Source: TA-21 sp035620895 (GTDB lineage: Archaea > Thermoproteota > Nitrososphaeria > Nitrososphaerales > Nitrososphaeraceae). Taken from it: a DNA stretch of 64,000 bases. Below, one piece after another: positions 1-8,737 of the stretch (the stretch's first letter is position 1; each line of letters opens with the position of its first letter). The position numbers were made by a program, and so were the translations under genes. The notes under the pieces were generated by a model that saw only the letters and a program-made list of their open reading frames with translations, was not told where the DNA came from and made no database searches. The DNA is taken from positions 1 through 64,000 of the forward strand of contig DASPFY010000010.1 of assembly GCA_035620895.1 (NCBI GenBank), read 5' to 3'.

Positions 1-1935
1 GATGATAAGGATGACGATATAGAATTTGATATAGTGTCAGATCCATCTCATGGAAAACTCGATAATTTTGACAAGTCGGATGGTACTTTAACATACACTC
101 CAGATAAGGATTATTCCGGAGATGATGATTTTAAATTTAAAATTACTGATGATAAAGGAGCAGATAGCGATAATGCTGAAGTTAAAATAGATGTCAAGTT
201 AATTGAGCAGCCGGCCCAGGAAGTAGTAGGTGATGAGACTGATGAGACCAACCAAGATGTAGAGACCAACCAAGATGTAGAGACCAACCAAGATGTAGGG
301 ACCAACCAAGATGTAGAGACCAACCAAGATGTAGGGACCAACCAAACCACAAAAGCTGACGAGGAAAACAGCAGCATCAATACAGAAAACCAAGCGCCAA
401 TAGCGTACGATCAAGGCTTATCTGTAAATGCAAATGACAAGATTGTGATAGTTTTGGTCGGTGATGATGCTGATAACGATCCCATACAATTTGCAATAGT
501 ATCCAATCCATCAGATGCAAGTTTGGATAATTTTGATACGACAGAAGGTACTGTAACGTACACTCCACAGCTCGATTACGTTGGGAATGATAGTTTTGCA
601 TTTAAGGTAACTGATGATAAGGCAGCAGAAAGCAATACTGCAACTGTGAATGTGAATGTGAACGCAACTGTCAAGGAGTTAAGCGTCAATGATTCGGCGA
701 CAAACCAGGCTCCTTCAGCCTTTGACCAAAGCATTTCAGTCGACAAGAACAATCAGCTAAACATTACATTAGTAGGTGATGATGCTGATAACGATCCCAT
801 ACAATTTGCAATAGTATCCAATCCATCAGATGCAAGTTTGGATAATTTTGATACGACAAAAGGTACTGTAACGTACACTCCACAGCTCGATTACGTTGGG
901 AATGATAGTTTTGCATTTAAGGTAACTGATGATAAGGCAGCAGAAAGCAATACTGCAACTGTGAATGTGAATGTGAACGAAACTAATCAAACTAATCAAG
1001 CACCTCAGGCTTTTGATCTGAGCACCAATGAAACTAATTTAAGTGACTATAGATACGCTGCCTGGAGCGCTGGCGAAGAAGAGGACAGATACATATTTTT
1101 TTCTCGCAGTACTGATGGAGGAAAAACCTTTTCGTCACCTCTTAGCCTTAGTGGAAATAGTCGCACGCCCGTATTCAATCCTGAAGCCTCATCAAATGGT
1201 AACAATGTCTACGTAGTTTGGCAGGGTCAATCCGAAAATGGCAATCAGGACATATTTATAAGAAAAAGTGTAGATTATGGTTCGAGTTTCGGTAGTGTTG
1301 AGAATTTAAGCAATGACCCAGGCGGATCAGGCAATCCCGACGTAACAATAAATAGGAACATCACACATGTTGTATGGGAAGGCACAACTCCAGGTAATAA
1401 CTATATATTCTACTCAAAAAGTGAAGACGGTTCTAAATTCGATTCGCCACAAAAAATAGGAGACAACAAGGGAATACCGTACAGTCCAGAACTTGTAGTG
1501 CAGCATAGTCCAGTTACTGATAGCTTTACCTACAAAGCAATTGACGATAGTGGAGCTGAGAGTAATTTGGCTACTGTGGAAGTAACTACCGATGCAGTCA
1601 ATGAAAGGAGCTTGAAAGACGAAACCAAGAGTGTCTCTATAGATTCAAGTCAGGAAATAGACATAACTTTGAAAGCAAAGGATCTGAACAAAGACCCGAT
1701 ACAATTTGAAATAGTAACTCCTCCTACTGAAGGATATTTAGACAACTTTGACCCTAATTCTGGTAAAATAACATACATCCCAAATCAAGACAATGAAATA
1801 GACATTCAGTGGCATAATTACCAGAGTGGGCAGGACCGGACTATGAGTCAACTCGTAGATGATGGTGACGATGGAAATCAGGATGGTAATGCTGGGCAAA
1901 TACAAATCGATGATCCCTTCCAAGCGAAACAATAA
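1..1935 (+). CDS. Secreted adhesin-like protein, cadherin-like repeats with BNR/sialidase-like insert (5' truncated)
   Basis: The frame is open from base 1, so the true start lies to the left; an internal GTG at 34 is unlikely to be the start. The protein has about five cadherin/Big_9-like repeats recognisable by 'YTPxxDYxGxDSFxFKxTDD' type cores. A low-complexity ETNQDV linker (about residues 70-105) separates repeats 1 and 2. Repeats 2 and 3 are almost identical. Repeat 4 is split by roughly 170 residues with three Asp-box-like motifs (STDGGKTF, SVDYGSSF, SEDGSKF), and its second half then resumes at 'DSFTYKAIDDSGAESN'. The last repeat degenerates into an acidic tail ending at 1935. Such proteins are normally extracellular and mediate adhesion or matrix formation; that role is inferred. 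No C-terminal anchor is visible. Confidence 0.85.
   Translation, partial: DDKDDDIEFDIVSDPSHGKLDNFDKSDGTLTYTPDKDYSGDDDFKFKITDDKGADSDNAEVKIDVKLIEQPAQEVVGDETDETNQDVETNQDVETNQDVGTNQDVETNQDVGTNQTTKADEENSSINTENQAPIAYDQGLSVNANDKIVIVLVGDDADNDPIQFAIVSNPSDASLDNFDTTEGTVTYTPQLDYVGNDSFAFKVTDDKAAESNTATVNVNVNATVKELSVNDSATNQAPSAFDQSISVDKNNQLNITLVGDDADNDPIQFAIVSNPSDASLDNFDTTKGTVTYTPQLDYVGNDSFAFKVTDDKAAESNTATVNVNVNETNQTNQAPQAFDLSTNETNLSDYRYAAWSAGEEEDRYIFFSRSTDGGKTFSSPLSLSGNSRTPVFNPEASSNGNNVYVVWQGQSENGNQDIFIRKSVDYGSSFGSVENLSNDPGGSGNPDVTINRNITHVVWEGTTPGNNYIFYSKSEDGSKFDSPQKIGDNKGIPYSPELVVQHSPVTDSFTYKAIDDSGAESNLATVEVTTDAVNERSLKDETKSVSIDSSQEIDITLKAKDLNKDPIQFEIVTPPTEGYLDNFDPNSGKITYIPNQDNEIDIQWHNYQSGQDRTMSQLVDDGDDGNQDGNAGQIQIDDPFQAKQ
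244..345 (+). repeat. 18-bp in-frame minisatellite (ETNQDV)
   Basis: An 18-base unit beginning gagaccaaccaagatgta is repeated five times from 244 to 333, followed by a partial sixth copy. Copies differ only at GAG/GGG, giving E/G variation at the first position. The repeat is in frame and codes for a flexible acidic linker between two cadherin-like repeats. Copy number probably varies between strains. Confidence 0.95.
460..979 (+). repeat. 205-bp direct repeat inside the adhesin gene
   Basis: Bases 460-664 and 775-979 are identical except for one substitution (g at 546 versus a at 861). The offset is 315 bases, which equals one cadherin-like module of 105 residues. Near-identity at the DNA level, including silent positions, indicates a very recent duplication or gene conversion of one domain. 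Confidence 0.95.
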
Positions 1936-2040
1936 TATTTTTTAACTTTTACTTGATCAAATATTGGATTCTATGGTTAACATCATTAACTGGATTCAAG
2001 ATATTATCTAGATCAATTAACGTTTTGCGACTAAATATTA

Positions 2041-2048
2041 TTATAAAG
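2041..2048 (+). promoter_or_regulatory. TATA box for the LLM oxidoreductase
   Basis: The sequence ttataaag lies about 30 bases before the ATG at 2075 but only about 15 before the ATG at 2060. In archaea the TATA centre sits about 26 bases before the transcript start. This favours a near-leaderless transcript starting just before 2075, and hence the downstream ATG. Confidence 0.45.
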
Positions 2049-2074
2049 TACAAATTCTTATGCAAGTAAACGTA

Positions 2075-3046
2075 ATGTCAAAAATCAAATTCGGCATTGT
2101 AATCCCACAAGGATGGAGAAATGATTTACCCGGAAACTCGTCAGTCGCACAATTCAAGTATTCTCAAGACATCGCCATTAATGCAGAAAAAAATGGTTTT
2201 GATTCAGCCTATGCATACGATCATTTTATTCCACATTATCGATATCCTAAAACTGGTAACTTTTTTGAATGTTTTACATTATTATCCGCTTTATCTACAG
2301 GGTTAAAAAGAATGAAAATAGGTCAGATAGTAACCTGTAACTCGTACCGAAACCCGGCTCTTCTTGCAAAAATGGTAGCAACATTAGACGTCATTACCAA
2401 TGGACGTGCAGAATTAGGAATTGGAGCAGGATGGTTCGAAGAAGAATATATTGCCTATGGATATCAATACTTGTCAGACGTAGTACGAATAATGCAATTA
2501 GAAGAATCAATTCAAATAATAAAAAAATTGTGGACACAAAAAATTGCAAACTTCCCCGGTAAATATTATTCTGTTAATGACGCCATATCCTACCCAAAGC
2601 CCGTTCAGAAACCGCATCCCACGCTTATGGTAGGAGGTTCTGGTGAAAAATATCTTCTAAAGCTTGCAGCCAAATATGCCGACAGATATAACCTTTATTT
2701 TGGGTCGCCAGAAGAGATGAAACGAAAAATAAACATTCTAAATGGCTACAAATCCCAAAATAGGAAGATAGAATATTCTGTTGTACTTCCGTGTTTGATT
2801 ATACAAGAAAAAGAACAGATGAAAAAAATCATGAATAAATTGGGAAAGCAAAAGATGACTGTTGCAGAATTTAAAAAATCAATTGCTGGGGGATTGACTG
2901 TAGGAACGATTGATGATGTTCTTGAAGGAATCTCACAATATGTTAACATCGGTGTTAATCATTTTATATTTCATTTTTTACATCTAGACAGTAGCGTTCT
3001 CAGTAAATTTTCTAAAGTCATCAAGAAATCCAAAAAACTTTTCTAA
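2075..3046 (+). CDS. LLM-class flavin/F420-dependent oxidoreductase
   Basis: This is a luciferase-like TIM-barrel protein of about 323 residues, the usual length for F420-dependent LLM enzymes. Recognisable segments are the N-terminal 'KFGIVIPQGW' strand, 'AYDHF' near residue 55, 'TNGRAELGIGAGWFEEEY' in the middle, and 'PHPTLMVGGSGEKYLLKLAAKYAD' just after (split here: PHPTLMVGGSG then EKYLLKLAA). These are typical of the flavin/F420-binding barrel. Start choice: ATG 2060 is possible, but 2075 gives MSKIKFG and fits the TATA box. Thaumarchaea make F420, so F420 is the likely cofactor; the substrate cannot be told from sequence. It stands alone on the plus strand. Confidence 0.85.
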   Translation: MSKIKFGIVIPQGWRNDLPGNSSVAQFKYSQDIAINAEKNGFDSAYAYDHFIPHYRYPKTGNFFECFTLLSALSTGLKRMKIGQIVTCNSYRNPALLAKMVATLDVITNGRAELGIGAGWFEEEYIAYGYQYLSDVVRIMQLEESIQIIKKLWTQKIANFPGKYYSVNDAISYPKPVQKPHPTLMVGGSGEKYLLKLAAKYADRYNLYFGSPEEMKRKINILNGYKSQNRKIEYSVVLPCLIIQEKEQMKKIMNKLGKQKMTVAEFKKSIAGGLTVGTIDDVLEGISQYVNIGVNHFIFHFLHLDSSVLSKFSKVIKKSKKLF

Positions 3047-3116
3047 CTTTATTACACGTGATTTTGTAAACAGAATATTTAATTTCATGTTTATTTGATT
3101 CTTATGCTGATTTGAT

Positions 3117-4502
3117 TTGACACTAATAGCATCAAGGGTTGATTCTGATATTGAGACTCTAACATCACAGCTGCAGCAACTAATTAGAGTTCCTAGCGTC
3201 TCTGCAAAGAAACAATTGACACTAACAAAATGTGCAGAGCTAGTTTCTAAAATAATGTCTGACTGTGGAATAACATCAGAGTTGCTAAAATTAGATGATA
3301 CATCAGGACAAAACTCAGAGCAAGTTTCTCCAATAGTGTATGGGGAAGTAAATTCCAAAAGTAATCCAAATGGAAAGACAATTCTATTTTACAACCATTA
3401 CGATGTTCAGCCTGCTGAACCCATTGAGCTATGGCATGACGACCCTTTTAGTGGTAAAATTGATGGTAACTTCATATATGGAAGGGGTGCTTCTGATGAC
3501 AAAGGCGAATTAATTACTCGTATCAAGGCTGTTGAATATTTCCTTAAAGAAACAGGAGATGTTCCTTGTAATGTAAAATTCCTAGTTGAAGGTGAAGAGG
3601 AAATAGGAAGTTCTCATCTTGAACAGTATCTAACAAAGTATCGAAAAAAATTTTCGTGCGATGGTATTATTTGGGAATTTGGCTACGTGGATGAGCATGA
3701 AAGACCGATTATCAGTCTTGGAATGAAGGGATTGCTTTGTGTGGAATTACATGCAAAGTGCGCAAACGCTGACCTTCATTCGAGTTTGGCAGCTTTGGTT
3801 GAAAATCCTGCGTGGCGTCTTGTTCATGCTCTTAAAACCATCCGCGACGAGAGTGGTAATATCACCATCAAAAACTGGAATAACGATATTCGAGATTTTA
3901 CGCCTGAAGAACTAGAGCGTATCAGACGAGAGGAGTTTGATATTTCAGAATTTAAAAAAAATTATGGACTAAATAAAGTATTCAATGATGACGATATTGA
4001 AAAAATAAAAAAAGCATCTGTAGGAGGAGTTACATCCAACATTAGCGGTTTGTTTTCAGGTTATGCTGGTGAGGGCTCCAAAACTGTGTTGCCAAGTACA
4101 GCAATGGTCAAACTTGACTTTAGACTTGTGCCTGATATGATGCCTCAGAAACAATTCCAATTGTTAAGGCAGCATCTTGATAAAAATGGATTCAAAGACA
4201 TCCAGCTAAAATTTTTGAGTGGCGAGCCTGCCTGCAGAATTCCAATAAGTAATGAATTTGTGAAAATAGTTGAAATGTGTGCCATAGAAGAATATGGTAA
4301 TGTCATTAAAAGTATTTCTTCAGCAGGCACAGGACCCATGTGGTATTTTAACAAGATATTGAATTGTCCATGTGTAAGCATTGGATGCACCTACAAATAC
4401 AGTAGAATCCATTCACCCAACGAATTTGCTCGAATAGACCTGATTAAAAGGACGACAAAGTGCATTGGAAACATCATGGAAAAATTCGCCCAATGGAAGT
4501 AG
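3117..4502 (+). CDS. M20-family metallopeptidase (dipeptidase-like)
   Basis: 461 residues starting at a TTG. The di-zinc M20 motifs are present in order: 'NHYDVQP' (about residue 94, zinc His), 'GRGASDDKG' (about 125, bridging Asp), 'EGEEEIGS' (about 160, catalytic Glu followed by zinc Glu), and a dimerisation lid domain in the middle starting after 'SLGMKG'. A C-terminal His in 'SRIHSPNE' supplies the last zinc ligand. The family hydrolyses dipeptides or N-acyl amino acids in the cytoplasm. Length and motif spacing match the ArgE/DapE/CNDP group, close to dipeptidases. The exact substrate is unknown. Confidence 0.88.
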   Translation: MTLIASRVDSDIETLTSQLQQLIRVPSVSAKKQLTLTKCAELVSKIMSDCGITSELLKLDDTSGQNSEQVSPIVYGEVNSKSNPNGKTILFYNHYDVQPAEPIELWHDDPFSGKIDGNFIYGRGASDDKGELITRIKAVEYFLKETGDVPCNVKFLVEGEEEIGSSHLEQYLTKYRKKFSCDGIIWEFGYVDEHERPIISLGMKGLLCVELHAKCANADLHSSLAALVENPAWRLVHALKTIRDESGNITIKNWNNDIRDFTPEELERIRREEFDISEFKKNYGLNKVFNDDDIEKIKKASVGGVTSNISGLFSGYAGEGSKTVLPSTAMVKLDFRLVPDMMPQKQFQLLRQHLDKNGFKDIQLKFLSGEPACRIPISNEFVKIVEMCAIEEYGNVIKSISSAGTGPMWYFNKILNCPCVSIGCTYKYSRIHSPNEFARIDLIKRTTKCIGNIMEKFAQWK

Positions 4503-4597
4503 GCAAGTTGTTTGCCTGCAGATTTCGAGAACACTAGATTTTTGAACAGATATTGTTTGAAATAAATATTAATGACATCAATTTACCCAATATAATA

Positions 4598-4771
4598 ATG
4601 ACAATGAATTGTCCATCATGCGGCACACTGATGATATGGTTGAATGGCTCTATAGCACATGATCAACAAATCAACTTTTACGAGTGTAGAAATTGTAAGA
4701 TAAAATTGAATACTCTATCTGATGGTTCATATGAAATTACTCAACACGACAATGAACAGCGGTTAGAATAG
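4598..4771 (+). CDS. Small zinc-ribbon protein
   Basis: A 57-residue protein if started at the ATG at 4598 (MTMNCPSC); an in-frame TTG at 4553 would add 15 residues with no zinc-ribbon character. Two CxxC pairs, CPSC near the start and CRNC about 25 residues later, form a one-zinc ribbon. The remainder is polar and charged. It lies 30 bases ahead of the PEP-mutase family gene on the same strand and may be co-transcribed. Function not recognised. Confidence 0.6.
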   Translation: MTMNCPSCGTLMIWLNGSIAHDQQINFYECRNCKIKLNTLSDGSYEITQHDNEQRLE

Positions 4772-4801
4772 ATAAATAAATCTGAAAACCTAGACTGAAT
4801 A

Positions 4802-5674
4802 ATGAGTTTGGACAAAAAGAGATTACTTAAAGAAAAAATAAGCCAAAGAAATGAGATTATTGTCCTTCCTGGTGTTTTCGATGCGTTAAGTGCAAAGGTT
4901 GCCGAAAATGCAGGGTTTGAGGCTATGTTTCAGACCGGATATGGGTCTGCTGCCTCATTATTAGGAATGCCGGATTTTGGTTTTCTAAACGCAGGTGAGA
5001 ATATTGAGAATGCAAGAAGAATCATCAGATCTGTTGATCTTCCCGTGATAGTTGACGTAGACACGGGATATGGTAATCCTCTTACTGTTTGGAAAATAGT
5101 AAATGATTTAATAGCCTATGGAGGAGCAGGGATCTTTCTTGAAGATCAAGTTTGGCCAAAAAGGTGCGGACATATGGGTGGCAAAGAGGTAATTGAAGTC
5201 GATGAATACATACAAAAGCTGCGGGCTGCAGTAACAGCAAGTGAGAATAACAACTTTGTAATTGTTGCAAGAACAGATGCGCGTGCGCCATTGGGGTTTG
5301 ATGAGGCAATAGAAAGAGGGAAAATGTATCGTAAGGAGGGTGCCGATGTTGTCTTTGTAGAAGCACCTCAATCAGAGGATGAACTTCGTGAGATTCCTAA
5401 AAAAATTGATGCCCCATTATTGGCTAACATGATAGAAAATGGTGTAACCCCTACATTTTCTGCTGATGAACTCAAAAGCATGGGATATAGCATGGTAGTC
5501 TTTCCACTTTCAGGATTGTACGGAGCAACGTATGCAATGAAGAAAATTTTTTCTCATCTCAAAAGAGAGGGAACAACAAAGGGCTGCATGGACATGATGC
5601 TTGATTTTAACGAATTTAATGATCTAGTTGAATTATCAAAGTTCATGCAAATGGAAAGGAAATATCAAAGCTGA
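4802..5674 (+). CDS. Isocitrate lyase/PEP mutase superfamily enzyme (methylisocitrate lyase-like)
   Basis: 290 residues, a complete alpha/beta barrel of the ICL/PEPM superfamily. It contains 'LPGVFDALSAKVAENAGF', 'VDVDTGYGNP' (magnesium-binding Asp residues around 80), 'LEDQVWPKRCGHMGGK' with the catalytic-loop Cys in the KRCGH signature, and 'VARTDARA'. KRCGH is shared by methylisocitrate lyases and related C-C lyases. Possible reactions are 2-methylisocitrate cleavage, oxaloacetate decarboxylation or a similar C-C lyase reaction. No prpC or prpD neighbour is visible to settle the substrate. Confidence 0.82.
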   Translation: MSLDKKRLLKEKISQRNEIIVLPGVFDALSAKVAENAGFEAMFQTGYGSAASLLGMPDFGFLNAGENIENARRIIRSVDLPVIVDVDTGYGNPLTVWKIVNDLIAYGGAGIFLEDQVWPKRCGHMGGKEVIEVDEYIQKLRAAVTASENNNFVIVARTDARAPLGFDEAIERGKMYRKEGADVVFVEAPQSEDELREIPKKIDAPLLANMIENGVTPTFSADELKSMGYSMVVFPLSGLYGATYAMKKIFSHLKREGTTKGCMDMMLDFNEFNDLVELSKFMQMERKYQS

Positions 5675-5753
5675 AACATGTCACAGTATGACGACATACG
5701 TCTAAAATTTTCCGTGGTTATGAAAATTAGTTAGTTAATTATTTATGACCTTT

Positions 5754-7214
5754 TTATTCAATGCGTTTTAAATGATAAAGTGAAAAATCACTATTATTAT
5801 ATGATAATTTTGATGAATAATTCTGCAATTGATGTTCTACTTTACTAGAATTAAGCAAATAAAATTCAGCATATTTGTTTGAATTTAGCATGTCTGTAAT
5901 GTTATCAGAAAATAGAAAAGACCTATTTTCTAATTCTAATTCCATCCACCCCCTTAAATGCTTACTGCCCATTATTGTGGACCCTGCTGACGTATTATTC
6001 TCATTATTAATCCACTCAATCAATGACAGAAGTGATTCTGATTCTGGTAAAGAGATGGAGTTATATTGCATGGTAAGAGGACCATAGTGACTAATATATG
6101 GATGGAAAACCCCATAAACGTTAAGGTAGGAACCATTAGGACTCATAGCAAAGGCAGACCCAAGAAATACAAATGGAATGAGAATCACGAGGTAATTGTT
6201 TAATTTTTTATGAGATATTGCAATGCGCTTATTCTCAATTAATAATACAAAGCCGTATCCTGAAAATAGCGAAAGAAAAATGCTAAATATTGTAATCCAT
6301 CTATCTGGTAGAAACGCCGATGTGTTTGGAAATAATAGCCAGCTAAACGAACCTATCAATGATATAAAAAAAGGGATCTTGAAGATAGTTAAGCTTGATT
6401 TTAACAGCGCTACCAAACCTGCCGGTAGCAAAATTGCATTCAACACTAAAAATAGAACAATCAAATTTACCGGATTGTAAAATAGATCTATTTTATCGCC
6501 ATTATTAGTGGCCAGCTGCACATTAAATGAAACATTTTCAAAATTTGTCGCAAGTGAGAGACCATAAACTATTGTTACCAATATTGCAATTGATGCTAAT
6601 GCCTCTTGTCTTTTCACAAAAGAAGATGCTATGAGACTCAGTGTTAAGAGAAGACCTATCATTCTGTCTGCAAGTACCGAAATAGTACTCAAAGCTGCAA
6701 TAACTACCATCATCTTATTAGATAAATTTGGAATTCTAGACACATATAATAAACAAAAAAATGTTATTGTTAATGAAAACATGTCTTTATGAAGGTCCCA
6801 TGTTGTCCTGAGTACCGATACCTGGAATATTACGAATATTGATATGAAGATGCTTTGTAGATTATTAAGGTGTAAGAGATTCCTTGATATTGAATAAATA
6901 ACTACCGAGAAAAGTCCGAAGATGAGTACTATTGATGAATTAACTACTATTCTCGGATCAACATGCAAAAGCCAAGATATTGTGTGTAGTAATGATATGT
7001 AAAAGGGTAATTGATTTGATATTGTAGGCCAATGATCATCAAAATTTTTCAATATAGGCAAATAATAATTTATTACATCATATCCAATAGGATAAGGGGA
7101 TGCCAAAATTTCTGTTATTGTTCTTAATGAAATCGCAATTGAAAAGACAACGAGTGCGTATTTGACAGCTGTGATAGTACTTTTATAAGATTTCAATATC
7201 GAAACTTTGTGCAT
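5754..7214 (-). CDS. Polytopic membrane protein, GT-C glycosyltransferase-like
   Basis: 486 residues with about ten hydrophobic segments. The first transmembrane helix is followed by an external loop with 'PIGYDVINYY', resembling the acidic first-loop motif of GT-C (PMT/GT39-like) lipid-linked sugar transferases. The C-terminal 100 residues are hydrophilic and extracytoplasmic, rich in Asn/Ser. It lies at the border of a surface-glycan gene island, convergent with the preceding lyase gene. Inference: a membrane glycosyltransferase or O-antigen-ligase-like protein. The family assignment is only moderate because no diagnostic motif beyond the loop is visible. Confidence 0.6.
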   Translation of the reverse strand: MHKVSILKSYKSTITAVKYALVVFSIAISLRTITEILASPYPIGYDVINYYLPILKNFDDHWPTISNQLPFYISLLHTISWLLHVDPRIVVNSSIVLIFGLFSVVIYSISRNLLHLNNLQSIFISIFVIFQVSVLRTTWDLHKDMFSLTITFFCLLYVSRIPNLSNKMMVVIAALSTISVLADRMIGLLLTLSLIASSFVKRQEALASIAILVTIVYGLSLATNFENVSFNVQLATNNGDKIDLFYNPVNLIVLFLVLNAILLPAGLVALLKSSLTIFKIPFFISLIGSFSWLLFPNTSAFLPDRWITIFSIFLSLFSGYGFVLLIENKRIAISHKKLNNYLVILIPFVFLGSAFAMSPNGSYLNVYGVFHPYISHYGPLTMQYNSISLPESESLLSLIEWINNENNTSAGSTIMGSKHLRGWMELELENRSFLFSDNITDMLNSNKYAEFYLLNSSKVEHQLQNYSSKLSYNNSDFSLYHLKRIE

Positions 7215-7463
7215 TAATTTATTTTGTTCATTTATTTATTTTTTGTCAAGATTTAATATCGCCCTCATCGAATGATTTCGCTATTCAGCAACATAGAAAA
7301 TGAGCAGCAAAATGTTAATACATCATTAATAGGTATTATCCAATTTACAAGCAAAAGTAATATTTAATATTTCAACCTGATACATATTAAAAAGCAAATT
7401 TGAGAAGAAAAACAAGATAAAATCCCAAATAATTTATTGTGGGAGAAATGAACATATTTCTAA

Positions 7464-8663
7464 TTGATAGACATACGCAATATCCTCACCCTAAGATATG
7501 ATCCTACGATTGAAATTAAATCACCTATTCCGCAAATAGACATTAAGCAAATTGAGAGTAGAAAGGGTCCAATTCCATCATCTGAGGATATAGAACGGGA
7601 ATTAAGGACTAATATAAGGAAGAACATAATCGACCTAAATCCGAAAAAAATTTCACTAGCGTTGAGCACCGGTGTTGATTCTAATCTGATACTTTCATTG
7701 ATAAGAGATGAATATCCTAAACTAGATATAAAATGTATCTCTGTGAGTTTTGATGAAGCAAGTGAGGCTAATTATGCAAAAAAAATAGCTGAATCAATGG
7801 GCACAGATTTTTATAATGTTACTGTTGATAACCCTCTTAAGGATTTACCGTTATTAATAAGTATTATACAAGAACCTAGATGGAATTTGTATCAATATTA
7901 TTTTATGGAGAAATCTAAACAGTTCTCAAATGTTCTCTTTACTGGAGATGGTGGCGATGAACTATTTGGTGGCTATACTTTTAGATATAATAAATTTCTG
8001 AGTTTATTGAATCACAATCACGATTGGAAACAACGCGTCCGTTCTTATCTAGATTGTCATGAACGGGATTGGCTACCAGATCAGGAAAAACTTTTTGGAG
8101 AAACCGTCAGGTTCGATTGGTATTCTGTTTACTCGTTACTGAGAAAGTATTTTGATAATAAACTAGATCCACTGGATCAGGTCTTTTTGGCAGATTACCA
8201 CGGTAAGTTGATTTATGATTTCATTCCAACTAATAACAAGTTTTTTAAGCATTTTGGACTAACTGGATTCTCCCCCCTATTAGATAGTAAAATTATTGAT
8301 ATGGCTTTTAAGATTCCAGCTAGTATAAAATTTAATGACAAAACAAATGTCGGAAAAATTCCTCTACGGAAGATTCTCTCTATTTTAAAAGGTAGTAACG
8401 TTTCTGATACAAAGATCGGATTTGGAATGGATCTGAAAAATCTATGGTCAACTAACGCGAAGGAAATTGTTATTGCTACTCTTTCTAATGCAAGTATATT
8501 TCGTGATAAAATAATCAGCGGCGATTTTTACAATCATATGATAAAGATTATTGAGGATACTCAAAATGTAAGATACATTAGTAAAATGTTGCAGTTGCTA
8601 AGTCTTGAAATTTGGTACAAGATGTTCATTACATTTGAATGGAGCTCGAGACATTCATTATGA
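7464..8663 (+). CDS. Asparagine-synthase-like ATP-dependent amidotransferase (synthase domain only)
   Basis: 399 residues starting at TTG, because an in-frame TAA lies immediately upstream. The PP-loop 'LALSTGVDSN' (about residue 70) aligns with the AMP-forming SGGxDS loop of AsnB, with Thr in place of the second position. 'TGDGGDELFGGY' (about 155) is the second hallmark of the synthase domain. The N-terminal class II glutaminase domain of AsnB is absent, so the enzyme would need free ammonia or a partner glutaminase. Given the glycan-island setting it may amidate a sugar or amino-acid moiety on a surface polymer. True asparagine synthesis is less likely. Confidence 0.75.
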   Translation: MIDIRNILTLRYDPTIEIKSPIPQIDIKQIESRKGPIPSSEDIERELRTNIRKNIIDLNPKKISLALSTGVDSNLILSLIRDEYPKLDIKCISVSFDEASEANYAKKIAESMGTDFYNVTVDNPLKDLPLLISIIQEPRWNLYQYYFMEKSKQFSNVLFTGDGGDELFGGYTFRYNKFLSLLNHNHDWKQRVRSYLDCHERDWLPDQEKLFGETVRFDWYSVYSLLRKYFDNKLDPLDQVFLADYHGKLIYDFIPTNNKFFKHFGLTGFSPLLDSKIIDMAFKIPASIKFNDKTNVGKIPLRKILSILKGSNVSDTKIGFGMDLKNLWSTNAKEIVIATLSNASIFRDKIISGDFYNHMIKIIEDTQNVRYISKMLQLLSLEIWYKMFITFEWSSRHSL

Positions 8664-8737
8664 AAGGTCAAGATCAATAATGCCCTTTTTGAGATCAACA
8701 TGAGCATATCAACACTCATTTGTGAACTTGATATAGT

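Noticed and set aside
199..414. Antisense frames across the ETNQDV repeat
   Set aside because: Created by the 18-bp repeat on the other strand; low-complexity shadow of the adhesin gene.
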